Assembly: GCA_025210335.1 (NCBI GenBank)
Contig: JAOARY010000051.1
Location: 62,001-126,000, forward strand
Direction of reading: 5' to 3'
DNA length: 64,000 bases
From: Peptostreptococcaceae bacterium
Lineage (GTDB): Bacteria > Bacillota > Clostridia > Peptostreptococcales > Peptostreptococcaceae
Position 1 is the first letter of the stretch. Each line of letters starts with the position of its first letter. The translations under genes were made by a program, and so were the position numbers. The notes under the pieces are model-generated. The model did not search any database and was not told the DNA's origin. It saw only the letters and a program-made list of their open reading frames with translations. Below are positions 46,879-55,244 of the stretch, piece after piece.

Positions 46879-47374
46879 TTTGATTTATATTAGTCGTATT
46901 ACCTTTTATTAAATTAAGGAAGTATGAATTTTTTGTAAGCATTTTGAATATAGGAACTCCTATAAATGAAACTATTACTAACTCTGATAACATTATTTGG
47001 AATGTTACTAGAAAGAAGTTAACAGGTTCACTAGATAAGAAGTATATTTCTAATCCTATTATAAAACTAAATACAGCTGGCCAAATACTAGCTATATATA
47101 TGTTTTTAGATTTATTAATCATATAAAGACTTATGAAACTTGCAAAACTACCAAATATAACATCTGCAATTCCAAATGGACTTGCTAAATTTGCAATAGC
47201 ACATCCTAATGTTAAAGAACCTATATAAATAGGATCAAAAAATGCTAATAAAACCATTACCTCAGATATTCTAAATTGAATAGGTCCATATCCCATCCAT
47301 GGGAAATTTAAAGTCAAAACAACGTAAATAGCAGCGACTAAACCTGCTCTTGTAAGTCTTTTAGTATCAAACAT
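46871..47374 (-). CDS. queT: Queuosine-precursor ECF transporter substrate-binding protein (QueT family)
   Basis: QueT-type proteins are membrane S components that bind a 7-deazaguanine precursor (preQ0, preQ1 or queuine) for ECF transporters. The 167-residue protein has about five to six helices and the family segments LVAAIYVVLTLNFPW, GPIQFRISEVMVLLAFFDP and IANLASPFGIADVIFGS. The stop codon lies inside the terminator stem. The upstream neighbour, 2 bases away, is a radical SAM gene behind a preQ1 riboswitch, so the two work in queuosine salvage. ECF energising subunits must be coded elsewhere. Confidence 0.88.
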   Translation of the reverse strand: MFDTKRLTRAGLVAAIYVVLTLNFPWMGYGPIQFRISEVMVLLAFFDPIYIGSLTLGCAIANLASPFGIADVIFGSFASFISLYMINKSKNIYIASIWPAVFSFIIGLEIYFLSSEPVNFFLVTFQIMLSELVIVSFIGVPIFKMLTKNSYFLNLIKGNTTNINQNI

Positions 47375-47376
47375 AT

Positions 47377-48069
47377 TTAATTACCTCCTACACCAAAATC
47401 AGTATTATCCCAAAGGATTTCAATATTATCATAGTCTTCTAAATAAGAATATTCTTCTTTAAACCATTTAATAAGTTCTAAATCTCTTTGTACTGGTGTA
47501 GTATTAGGAACATATATATTGATACATGCGTATTTAAATGATTTTTTGATTATTTCAATATCTCTTTTAATCATTTCTTTTGTTTGTCCTTTAATACCTA
47601 CCATTAAGCAAACAGAATCAAAATAAGAAGCAACCTCTTCTATAGAAGAATACACCATACCTTTTTTTAGATAATTATTTCTAAAATTATCATCAAAGGT
47701 TTCAACACCACATTTGAAAGTTAATTCAATACCAAAATAATCTTTTAATTCATCAAGTCTATTTTTGTACATATAGTGACTTTCAAGTATTAATCTCTTG
47801 ATACCCTTTTTTGAAATTATTTCTTTAATGTCATTTAGTGTTTCTTCTGGTAGTTCAAAAGCACTACCTGAATTGATAACTTCTAAAACTTTTTTCTCTC
47901 CTGTTACATTTTTTAATATTTTTTTGTTAAATTCGATTATTTCATCCAAATTTGTACTATTATCATGAATATAATCGCAAAAAAAACAACGCCCCCACTG
48001 ACAGGGACGTGATTTTAACAGAACAATCTCTCTTGGATTTTTTATAGAGATTACATTATACCTAATCAT
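47377..48069 (-). CDS. queL: Non-classical radical SAM protein, probable queuine lyase (QueL-like)
   Basis: The 230-residue protein has a CX4CX2C iron-sulfur motif (Cys23, Cys28, Cys31 in RPCQWGRCFFCDY) instead of the classical CX3CX2C. From memory of the C. difficile queuine salvage work, a non-classical radical SAM queuine lyase lies next to a QueT-like transporter, and this gene matches that picture. The ATG at 48069 is chosen since GGGAG (48080-48084) is 10 bases upstream; a GTG at 48078 is too near. The ribosome binding site forms the end of a preQ1 riboswitch, supporting control by the salvage product. Confidence 0.65.
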   Translation of the reverse strand: MIRYNVISIKNPREIVLLKSRPCQWGRCFFCDYIHDNSTNLDEIIEFNKKILKNVTGEKKVLEVINSGSAFELPEETLNDIKEIISKKGIKRLILESHYMYKNRLDELKDYFGIELTFKCGVETFDDNFRNNYLKKGMVYSSIEEVASYFDSVCLMVGIKGQTKEMIKRDIEIIKKSFKYACINIYVPNTTPVQRDLELIKWFKEEYSYLEDYDNIEILWDNTDFGVGGN

Positions 48070-48081
48070 ATTAATCACACT

Positions 48082-48118
48082 CCCTTGTTTTTTATAGTGG
48101 GTACCAAGGAAACACTAA
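48082..48118 (-). promoter_or_regulatory. preQ1-I riboswitch before queL-queT
   Basis: On the minus strand, P1 is TAGTG with CACTA; the loop TTTCCTTGGTACC carries CCTT; and the tail TATAAAAAACAAGG matches the A-rich tail of class I preQ1 aptamers. CCTT in the loop pairs with AAGG, the front of the queL Shine-Dalgarno AAGGGAG, so binding of preQ1 should block translation. A promoter (TTGTAC, 17 bases, TATCTT) lies upstream on the minus strand near 48132-48160. Confidence 0.82.
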
Positions 48119-48325
48119 CGACTTCTATAAGATAACATAAAACGAATAAGAGTACAAGTTTAATATTTTTAACAATTTAATAGAATCATATTTTAATTAT
48201 TTCACTTATTAAATAGTTAAAAGTACTTATTTAATATAATATGTAGTTAAATTTATAAATAATTATGTTAAAATAAATAGTAATATTATATTTTTTTTTA
48301 CATAAATAATTAGTGAGGTGAAAGT

Positions 48326-48757
48326 ATGTTTAAGGGAAGTAGCAATAAAAATGCTCAAAAAATAGTTAGTAAATCTGAAGCAACGATAATAGGAGAATCT
48401 TGTGTTTTTGAAGGTAATATAAAAGAAGGTGCAGATATTACTATTTTAGGTAAAGTTAAAGGTAATTTGGATGTTAAAGGATTAGCTACTATTGAAGAAA
48501 GTGGAATCATAGAAGGAGATTTATTATCTGTAGATGCAATAATAAGAGGAACTGTAACTGGAGATGTAAAGATTACAGAAAACCTTCGTTTAGATTCAAC
48601 GTCTAAAATCAATGGAGATATTGAATATAATGTAATATCTGTTGAAGAAGGTGCTATGTTTAATGGTAGATGTAGTAGAATGTCTGCTAAAGATACAAAA
48701 ATAAAAGATATTAAAGATATAAAAAAGCAAGATGTTAATGCACAAAAAGCTAAATAA
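48326..48757 (+). CDS. Bactofilin (polymer-forming cytoskeletal protein)
   Basis: Bactofilins form stable non-nucleotide filaments involved in shape or wall synthesis. The 143-residue protein is a right-handed beta-helix with repeated GxIxGx-type turns (GESCVFEGNIKEGADITILG, GIIEGDLLS, GTVTGDVKIT, INGDIEYN). The ends are charged and likely disordered. GTGAGGTGAA precedes the ATG. It is transcribed alone; the 250-bp gap before it contains divergent promoters shared with queL. Confidence 0.92.
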   Translation: MFKGSSNKNAQKIVSKSEATIIGESCVFEGNIKEGADITILGKVKGNLDVKGLATIEESGIIEGDLLSVDAIIRGTVTGDVKITENLRLDSTSKINGDIEYNVISVEEGAMFNGRCSRMSAKDTKIKDIKDIKKQDVNAQKAK

Positions 48758-48826
48758 TAAGAACTTATAATAATTAAAAAGAGATATATAAGAAGAATTC
48801 AAAAATAAAATATGTACTTTACTTAT

Positions 48827-48858
48827 AAAAAACAATCTTAAAAGGATTGTTTTTTTAT
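48827..48858 (+). terminator. Terminator after the bactofilin gene
   Basis: AAAAACAATC pairs with GATTGTTTTT around TTAAAAG, followed by a T-run. Confidence 0.85.
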
Positions 48859-49230
48859 TTGAAACAAAAGTTATATAAAAGCCTTTTCACAAAAAATATA
48901 AGTAAAAGCAAAAATAAAATAAAATTTATAAATGAGAATTTTAAAAGCAAAAATAATGCAAAAATGTTCGGAAAAACTTTAAAAAAACGAAAAAAAACCA
49001 AGAAAAAGTTTTCAAAATGATGCATTAATAATGAAGAAAAAGTTTTCAAAGCTTTAATGTTACACTATTTGATAATTAGGTTGTCTAAAAAGAAAATTTA
49101 AAAAATTCAAAATAAACAAAAAACTTTGATATGTCGAAAATTCTGATATAATCATACTTGATTTGGGAAGATGTTTTCAAATTAGTTATAAAAAAAGAAA
49201 TAATAGGGTTAAAATTGAAAGGAGCAAGAA
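48859..49230 (+). promoter_or_regulatory. Promoter region of nupC
   Basis: No gene is seen. A direct repeat of AGAAAAAGTTTTCAAA occurs at 49001-49016 and 49035-49050. An extended -10 promoter (TGATATAAT, with TATAAT at 49147-49152) gives a start near 49159. A Spo0A-box-like TGTCGAA (49132-49138) lies between -35 and -10. GAAAGGAG is at the nupC start. Confidence 0.5.
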
Positions 49231-50451
49231 ATGGAAAAATTAATCAGTTTTGCAGGATTATTAGTTCTGATTGGTATAGCATATCTTTTATCAGAAAACA
49301 AAAAGGCGATAAAGTGGAGACTTGTTATGGTCGGAACTTTAATGCAAATGATTTTTGGTATAATCATATTAAAGTGGAGTGCAGGACAAGCTGCTTTTAG
49401 ATGGTTAAGTGATAAAATTACTATTGTATTAGGATATACTAAATATGGATCTGAATTCTTATTTGGTGGACTTATGGATGTTAATAATGTTGGATTCGTA
49501 TTTGCATTACAAATACTACCTACTATTATATTTTTCTCTGGACTTATGGCACTTTTATATTATTTAGGAATAATGGAAAAAATAGTAGCGGTATTAGCAA
49601 AAGTTATGCTTAAATTATTAGGAACAAGTGGTGCTGAATCTCTTTCAGCAGCAGCGAATATATTTGTTGGACAAACAGAAGCGCCTCTTATAATAAAGCC
49701 ATACTTAAAAGATATGACTAGATCAGAGCTTTTAACAGTAATGGTTGGAGGAATGGCGAGTGTATCTGGTGGAGTTTTAGCTGGATATATATCTTTAGGT
49801 GTTGATGCAGGTCATCTTATATCTGCGAGTATAATGTCTGCACCTGCAAGTTTACTTATAGCTAAGATAATGGTACCTGAAACAGGAACACCTAAGACTA
49901 TGGGTAGAGTTGATGTTGTAATGGAAAACATAGATACTAATGCAGTTGATGCTATATCAAGAGGTACATCAGAAGGTTTAGGTCTTGCAATGAATGTTGC
50001 AGCTATGTTACTTTCTTTTACAGCTTTAATGGCATTATTAAATGGAATAGTATCTGGTATGGGATCTGTAGTTGGAATGGATTATTTATCATTAGAATGG
50101 ATACTTGGAAGATTATTTGCTCCAATAGCATTTTTAATGGGTATTCCTTCTGGTGATATAGTTAATGCAGGTACATTACTAGCACAAAAGACTTTAATAA
50201 ATGAATTCTTTGCTTATACAACTTTAAGTTCATTTGTGAGCGAAGGTATGTTAAGTGCAAGAGCTCAAACAATATTAACATATGCTCTTTGTGGATTTGC
50301 TAATATAGCATCAATAGGAGTTTTAGTTGGTGGTATTGGTGGATTAGTTCCTGAAAAGAGAGCGGAAGTTGCTACATTAGGAGTTAAAGCATTAATAGGT
50401 GGAACTATAGCTGCATTTATGACAGCTACGGTTGCAGGTATATTAATATAA
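49231..50451 (+). CDS. nupC: Concentrative nucleoside transporter
   Basis: CNT family permeases bring nucleosides in with protons or sodium. The 406-residue protein has about ten membrane segments. VGFVFALQILPTIIFFSGL (about 90-108), NIFVGQTEAPLIIKPYL (about 147-163) and GGMASVSGGVLAGYISLG (about 172-189) contain the substrate- and ion-binding residues of the family. AAAGGAGC precedes the ATG. It is a single-gene unit with its own promoter and terminator. Confidence 0.94.
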   Translation: MEKLISFAGLLVLIGIAYLLSENKKAIKWRLVMVGTLMQMIFGIIILKWSAGQAAFRWLSDKITIVLGYTKYGSEFLFGGLMDVNNVGFVFALQILPTIIFFSGLMALLYYLGIMEKIVAVLAKVMLKLLGTSGAESLSAAANIFVGQTEAPLIIKPYLKDMTRSELLTVMVGGMASVSGGVLAGYISLGVDAGHLISASIMSAPASLLIAKIMVPETGTPKTMGRVDVVMENIDTNAVDAISRGTSEGLGLAMNVAAMLLSFTALMALLNGIVSGMGSVVGMDYLSLEWILGRLFAPIAFLMGIPSGDIVNAGTLLAQKTLINEFFAYTTLSSFVSEGMLSARAQTILTYALCGFANIASIGVLVGGIGGLVPEKRAEVATLGVKALIGGTIAAFMTATVAGILI

Positions 50452-50485
50452 TATATAAATAAAATAGTCTTATAGTTTATAAAAA

Positions 50486-50512
50486 AACTAGCCTTATGGT
50501 TAGTTTTTTTAT
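50486..50512 (+). terminator. Terminator after nupC
   Basis: AAACTAGCC pairs with GGTTAGTTT around TTAT, followed by a T-run. Confidence 0.88.
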
Positions 50513-50551
50513 TTGTATATTTTTAATTGTATTGTGATTTATAATTAAAAT

Positions 50552-50597
50552 AAAAAAGCTTTAAAATAGCGTCTATATGCTATTTTAAAGCTTTTTT
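50552..50597 (-). terminator. Terminator of the SNF symporter gene (also works on plus strand)
   Basis: A perfect 19-base inverted repeat (50552-50570 and 50579-50597, core GCTTTAAAATAGC) with A and T runs at its ends. It overlaps the stop codon of the minus-strand transporter. Confidence 0.9.
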
Positions 50598-51949
50598 TAT
50601 AATTTGATAATGTTTAGATTCTGTAAGAATATAATACTTATTATAAATGGTATGAAGAACTTAAACAAAAAGAATAAAAGTTTTTCAAATGGTAATTTTA
50701 TTTCACCATCATTGGTAAGTTCTTTTACAAATAATTTTTTGTCGAAGTAATATCCTAAAAATACTGATATAAGAATGGCTCCAAGTGGTAATAAGAAATT
50801 CGATGATAGATAATTTAAAAAATCCATATAAGATTGATTAAATAAGTTGATTTTCATAAAGCCATTAGATAATGAACATATAACTCCAGATAGAGAAACA
50901 ACTACTGTTGTTAATATCGTAACTTTTTTTCTTGAAATATTAAAGTCTTCACATAAAAAAGCAACAATTACTTCTAATATAGATATTGAAGATGTAAGTC
51001 CTGCTACTAGTAGTAAAATAAAGAATAAGCATGCAAAAATATTTCCCATAAACATTTTAGAAAAGACCATTGGTAAACTTATAAAAGCTAGTCCAGCACC
51101 ACTTGAAGGATCTATATTAAATGTAAATACAGCAGGAAATATTGCTATACCAGCTAATACTGCAACTAAAGTATCTGCAAAAGCTACATTTAATGATGTA
51201 GTTAATAAATTTTCTTTCTTAGATATATAAGATCCATAAGTTATCATTGTGCCCATTCCTACACTCAGTGAGAAAAATGCTTGCCCTAATGCCATAAATA
51301 TAGTATTTAAAGTGATTTTTGAAAAATCGAATTTAAATAAAAATGAAAGTCCATCATTAGCATTTGCCAAAGTAAGAGCTCTTATATCAAGAATTATTAT
51401 AATTATAAATAATAATGGCATTAATATTTTTGAATATTTTTCTATACCATTTTTGATACCAAATAATACTATAAAACCCGTTAAGAACATAAAAGCTACT
51501 TGCCAAAATATAGGTTCAAAACCACCAGATACTAAGTTATTAAATATCAAATCTGCTTTATCTGGTGTTAGATTATTAAATGCTCCAGATAAGCTTTTTA
51601 AAATATAACTAAAACACCACCCAGCAACAACTCCATAAAAAGAAAGTATACAAAATGCTGATAATAAACCAATATAACCAACTATTGAAAATATTGATTT
51701 AGGTGCTAGTTTTCTAAATGTTGCAATTGCATTAACTCTAGATATTCTACCTAAAGCAAATTCTCCTATCATGATAGGAATACCAAGTGTTAATACGCAT
51801 AGTAGATAAACTATCAAAAAAGCTCCTCCACCATTATCCCCAATTATATAAGGAAAACGCCAAATATTCCCCAAACCTATAGCTGAACCTGCTGCGGCAG
51901 CTATAACTCCTATTTTACTAGAAAAACCGTCTCTCGAATTTGATTCCAT
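50597..51949 (-). CDS. Sodium:neurotransmitter symporter (SNF) family transporter
   Basis: Members take up amino acids or amines with sodium, as LeuT does. The signature GSAIGLGNIWRFPYIIGDNG (about 20-39) and the unwound helix-6 region around QAFFSLSVGMGTMITYGSY are intact. The protein of 450 residues has about 11-12 helices. The ATG at 51949 has AGGAGG upstream (minus strand), which favours it over an earlier start 13 codons upstream. No neighbouring gene reveals the substrate. Confidence 0.93.
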   Translation of the reverse strand: MESNSRDGFSSKIGVIAAAAGSAIGLGNIWRFPYIIGDNGGGAFLIVYLLCVLTLGIPIMIGEFALGRISRVNAIATFRKLAPKSIFSIVGYIGLLSAFCILSFYGVVAGWCFSYILKSLSGAFNNLTPDKADLIFNNLVSGGFEPIFWQVAFMFLTGFIVLFGIKNGIEKYSKILMPLLFIIIIILDIRALTLANANDGLSFLFKFDFSKITLNTIFMALGQAFFSLSVGMGTMITYGSYISKKENLLTTSLNVAFADTLVAVLAGIAIFPAVFTFNIDPSSGAGLAFISLPMVFSKMFMGNIFACLFFILLLVAGLTSSISILEVIVAFLCEDFNISRKKVTILTTVVVSLSGVICSLSNGFMKINLFNQSYMDFLNYLSSNFLLPLGAILISVFLGYYFDKKLFVKELTNDGEIKLPFEKLLFFLFKFFIPFIISIIFLQNLNIIKL

Positions 51950-52160
51950 TATGTCCTCCTTTAGTTTATTAAAGTATAATTCAAACAAAAAAAGGCCAAA
52001 AAGCCCTTTAAATTAGAATTATTTGCTATAATATCACAAGAGAATTATAATTTAGATTATATTAATATGTCAATTTATAAAAAATAGTTTATATATTAAA
52101 AATATTATATATGAATTGTTTAAAAATTATGAAAATATAAAGTTTTTAATGAGGTGTAAG

Positions 52161-53522
52161 ATGAAAATTTTGATTAAGAATTTTTGGAATTTTAAAATCG
52201 CTGTTTTAATCGATGAAGATAATAATATAGAAGATATAATTATTGATGAAATAGATAAACCAAAAGCCAAAGAAATATACTTAGCTAAAATAAAAAGAAA
52301 GCTAGAATCTATGCAATGTTATTTTATTGATATTGGACATGAAAAAAATGCGTTTATGAAATTTAAAGATAAAGAAGATGATAAAAACAACGAATTTTTG
52401 GTTCAAATTTTAAAGGAAGGTAAAAATAATAAAGGTCCAAGAGTAACTCAAAGATTATCATTATCTGGAAGGTTTATAGTTTTACTTACAGATAGTAATT
52501 CGATAAAAATTTCTAATAAAATTCAAGATGAAGAAGAAAGAAAAAGATTAAGAAAGATTGCAACACAGATAATAAAAGATAATGAATATGGAATTTTAAT
52601 AAGAACAAATGGAGAAAAAAGAAGTAAGGAGGAATTTCAAAAAGATTTTAATTATTTAAAAAGTATTATGAACGATTTGATAAAAAAATCAAAAAATAAT
52701 ATAGCACCAAAACTCCTTTTTAATAAAAATGAAAAAATAATTTCTTTTATAAAAGATAATAAGGCTAATATTAAAGAAATTATTTTAGATGATGAAGAAA
52801 TATATGATGAGATAATGGAGTTAAATAAGTTTTATAAAGATATTGATGCAAAAGCGATTCGATTAGAAGAAAAAGAGAATTATTTTGAAAATTATGATGT
52901 GTATAAAAATATAAATAAATTATTATCTAATGAAGTGAGTCTAAATGATGAAGGATCTCTTGTAATTGATGAATTGGAAGCTTTAAATATAATAGATATA
53001 AATACAGGTAAAAAAACTCAAGGTGGAAATTTAAAGAAAATAGTTCATGATATTAATATAATGGCAGCTAAAGAAATAGTTAAGCAAATAAAACTTAGAA
53101 ATTTATCTGGAATAATACTTATAGATTTTATAGATACAAAAGATAAAAATGAAAAAAAACAGATAAAAGACATATTACAAGAGGGTCTTAAAAATCAAAA
53201 TGCTAATGCATATGGTTTTACAAAATTAAATCTTTTTGAGATTTCAAGACAAAGAGAAAAAAAGAGCTTAAAAGAGTATTTTACTCAAAATAAAAAAGAG
53301 AATATAAATATCAATGGAAACTATTTGGAATTTAGAATAAAAAGAGAGATTGAATTAATTAAAAAAAATAATATAAGTGAAATAATTTTTTATTTAGAAG
53401 ATAGACTTATGCCTCTTATAAATGATATTATGATAAAGGAGTTAGAATTTAAATATAATATCAAAATCAAGTTTGAACATGACAAAGATAAAAATTTATT
53501 GGAAATAAAAAAATTAAAATAG
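52161..53522 (+). CDS. rng: Ribonuclease G/E family endonuclease
   Basis: The enzyme cuts single-stranded AU-rich RNA and matures rRNA. The 453-residue protein has the S1 region (about 35-115), and the metal-binding catalytic aspartates in IIDINTGKK (about 277-285) and ILIDFIDTKD (about 319-328). The long acidic C-terminal scaffold of E. coli RNase E is absent. The ATG at 52161 has GAGGTGT upstream, whereas a TTG at 52116 has none. It precedes rplU, the usual clostridial order. Confidence 0.92.
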   Translation: MKILIKNFWNFKIAVLIDEDNNIEDIIIDEIDKPKAKEIYLAKIKRKLESMQCYFIDIGHEKNAFMKFKDKEDDKNNEFLVQILKEGKNNKGPRVTQRLSLSGRFIVLLTDSNSIKISNKIQDEEERKRLRKIATQIIKDNEYGILIRTNGEKRSKEEFQKDFNYLKSIMNDLIKKSKNNIAPKLLFNKNEKIISFIKDNKANIKEIILDDEEIYDEIMELNKFYKDIDAKAIRLEEKENYFENYDVYKNINKLLSNEVSLNDEGSLVIDELEALNIIDINTGKKTQGGNLKKIVHDINIMAAKEIVKQIKLRNLSGIILIDFIDTKDKNEKKQIKDILQEGLKNQNANAYGFTKLNLFEISRQREKKSLKEYFTQNKKENININGNYLEFRIKREIELIKKNNISEIIFYLEDRLMPLINDIMIKELEFKYNIKIKFEHDKDKNLLEIKKLK

Positions 53523-53533
53523 TTCAAATAATC

Positions 53534-53562
53534 TTGACAAAGCATCAAATCTTTGATATTAT
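53534..53562 (+). promoter_or_regulatory. Sigma-A promoter of the rplU operon
   Basis: A consensus-like promoter: TTGACA, 17 bases, TATTAT. Transcription should begin near 53569. Confidence 0.8.
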
Positions 53563-53564
53563 TT

Positions 53565-53650
53565 TACTTCGTAAGAGCCACACAGATTGGGCTTTAAAAT
53601 CTTTGTTATTTTAATGAAGTGCCTTAGTCTGGTGAGTAATGTTTTGAGGA
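53565..53650 (+). promoter_or_regulatory. Structured leader of rplU (L21 leader type)
   Basis: ACTTC (53566) can pair with GAAGT (53620), enclosing AAGAGCC/GGGCTT, and GCC/GGT pairs follow before the Shine-Dalgarno GAGGAGG. The position before rplU-prp-rpmA and the enclosed hairpins fit the L21 leader by which the ribosomal protein controls its own synthesis. The assignment rests on position and pairing, not on a full match. Confidence 0.5.
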
Positions 53651-53659
53651 GGTGTAGCA

Positions 53660-53971
53660 ATGTACGCTGTACTAGAAACTGGTGGAAAGCAATATAGAGT
53701 TCAAGAAGGAGATGTTCTTTTTGTTGAAAAACTAAATGCTTCTGAAGGTGAAATGGTATCATTAGACAATGTATTAGTAGTTTCTAAAGATGGAAACTTA
53801 GTAGTTGGAAACCCTGTTGTTGAGGGAGCTAAGGTTGAAGCTAAAGTTTTAGCACAAGGAAAAGCTAAAAAAGTTATAGTTTTCAAATATAAGGCTAAGA
53901 AAGACTACAGAAGAAAACAAGGACATCGTCAACCATTCACTAAGATTCAAATAGAAAAGATAAACGCTTAA
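53660..53971 (+). CDS. rplU: 50S ribosomal protein L21
   Basis: L21 binds 23S rRNA in the large subunit. The start [18 protein letters not shown] and the C-terminal [19 protein letters not shown] are characteristic. The length is 103 residues. GAGGAGGT is upstream. It is followed by prp after 4 bases and rpmA. Confidence 0.98.
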   Translation: MYAVLETGGKQYRVQEGDVLFVEKLNASEGEMVSLDNVLVVSKDGNLVVGNPVVEGAKVEAKVLAQGKAKKVIVFKYKAKKDYRRKQGHRQPFTKIQIEKINA

Positions 53972-53975
53972 TATT

Positions 53976-54311
53976 ATGATTATTGCTGATATAAAAAGGA
54001 ATAATGGTAGTATTTATAGGTTTGAATTTTTAGGCCATGCAGACTATGCTGACCATGGGGAAGATATAGTTTGTGCAGCTGTTTCAGTGTTATCTCAAAC
54101 AGCTTTGCTTGGCCTTGTTGAGTATGCGAAGATAGATATTGAGTACGAAATAAAAGATGAAGACGGATTTTTGTTATGTGAAATACCAAAAGAGTTGGAT
54201 TCAAAGAAGAGACTAATTGCTGATTCTATATTGGAAACCATGTATTTGGGACTTTTAAGTATAGAAGAAAGCTATTCTTCTCATATTAAGATAAAAATTG
54301 AGGAGGTGTAG
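53976..54311 (+). CDS. prp: Ribosomal-processing cysteine protease Prp
   Basis: Prp removes the N-terminal extension of ribosomal protein L27, an essential step in Firmicutes and Fusobacteria. The catalytic pair is His21 in [14 protein letters not shown] and Cys33 in the same segment. The 111 residues fit. It sits between rplU and rpmA, and the L27 gene in this window does code for the expected cleavable leader. It has no clear Shine-Dalgarno in the 4-base gap, so it is probably translated by coupling to rplU. Confidence 0.95.
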   Translation: MIIADIKRNNGSIYRFEFLGHADYADHGEDIVCAAVSVLSQTALLGLVEYAKIDIEYEIKDEDGFLLCEIPKELDSKKRLIADSILETMYLGLLSIEESYSSHIKIKIEEV

Positions 54312-54315
54312 TACG

Positions 54316-54597
54316 ATGTTAAAGATGAATCTTCAGTTATTCGCAAGTAAGAAGGGGGTTGGATCTTCTAAAAATGGTAGAGATTCGATTTCTAAGAGAC
54401 TTGGAGTTAAGACTGGTGACGGACAGCTAGTTACAGCTGGAAGTATCATAGTTAGACAAAGAGGAACTAAAATTCATGCTGGAAACAATGTTAAAAGAGG
54501 TGGAGATGACACACTTTTTGCTACTGTTGATGGTCATGTTAAGTTCGAAAGAAAAGACAAAAAGAGAAAACAAGTTAGTGTTTACGCTGCTGAATAA
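54316..54597 (+). CDS. rpmA: 50S ribosomal protein L27 with cleavable N-terminal extension
   Basis: L27 reaches the peptidyl-transferase centre with its N terminus. [10 protein letters not shown] before [11 protein letters not shown] is the Prp-cleaved leader; cutting after residue 10 would expose [12 protein letters not shown] and [17 protein letters not shown] are conserved. AGGAGG (54301-54306) supports the ATG at 54316. The length is 93 residues. Confidence 0.98.
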   Translation: MLKMNLQLFASKKGVGSSKNGRDSISKRLGVKTGDGQLVTAGSIIVRQRGTKIHAGNNVKRGGDDTLFATVDGHVKFERKDKKRKQVSVYAAE

Positions 54598-54634
54598 TAA
54601 AAAAGAGAGTGTCTTTGGCACTCTTTTTTATTAT
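54596..54634 (+). terminator. Terminator after rpmA
   Basis: AAAAAAGAGAGTG pairs with CACTCTTTTTT around TCTTTGG, then TATTAT; it overlaps the stop codon region. Confidence 0.85.
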
Positions 54635-54689
54635 CTAAAGAAATTATATTTGGGTTTAAATATTCTACTATAAAGCGAAGGTGTTTTTT

Positions 54690-55244
54690 ATGGATTTTAA
54701 AGAATTTATAATATATAAAGATTTAAAGAAGAAATTAAGACACGATATTGCAAATGATATACAAGTTATTCAAGGGTATTTGAAATTAGATAAGAAAGAT
54801 GAATGCTTAGTAAAAATAGAGAATATGATAAGAAGAATAAAATTAGAAAAAAAACTAGAGAAAATTCAAATTAAGAATTTGTATTTTTTATTTGAAAAAA
54901 TAATAAATAAAATATGCATTCTTAATTTGAATTTTGACTTTGAAGTTTATTCTTCTTTGGACTTAGAAAATAATATAAATTTAAACTTTGATTTTTTAGC
55001 TTTATATGATATATTTGAAGTTGCTTTTAAATTATATGAAGATAGTAAATTTATATTTGATTTAGAAATTAGTAAAGAAGAAGTAAATATTATAATAAAT
55101 TGTGATTATAATATTTTAGATTATTTAAAAAAGAACATTAATTTGATATTTAAAGAAAATGATAATTTAGATATCGAGATTATTGAAGGTAGATTATTTA
55201 TCGATATTTTAGTAATGGATAAAGGAGAAATTAAATGTTTGTAG
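54690..55244 (+). CDS. Spo0B-like phosphotransferase/histidine-kinase-like protein
   Basis: The N-terminal region KLRHDIANDIQVIQGYLKL (about 14-32) fits the Spo0B alpha-helical hairpin, with the His in RHDIAND in the place of the phosphorylated histidine. The C-terminal part is short and lacks the N, G1 and G2 boxes of an active kinase. The gene lies between rpmA and obgE, as spo0B does in Bacillus subtilis, which supports homology. Clostridia are generally described as lacking the phosphorelay, so its role is open. The ATG at 54690 has AAGGTGT upstream; a GTG at 54681 lies in that site. It overlaps obgE by 10 bases. The length is 184 residues. Confidence 0.7.
   Translation: MDFKEFIIYKDLKKKLRHDIANDIQVIQGYLKLDKKDECLVKIENMIRRIKLEKKLEKIQIKNLYFLFEKIINKICILNLNFDFEVYSSLDLENNINLNFDFLALYDIFEVAFKLYEDSKFIFDLEISKEEVNIIINCDYNILDYLKKNINLIFKENDNLDIEIIEGRLFIDILVMDKGEIKCL

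Noticed and set aside
50847-51608. Two plus-strand open frames opposite the SNF transporter gene
   Set aside because: The transporter on the minus strand has all family motifs; the opposite frames have no ribosome binding site or domain.
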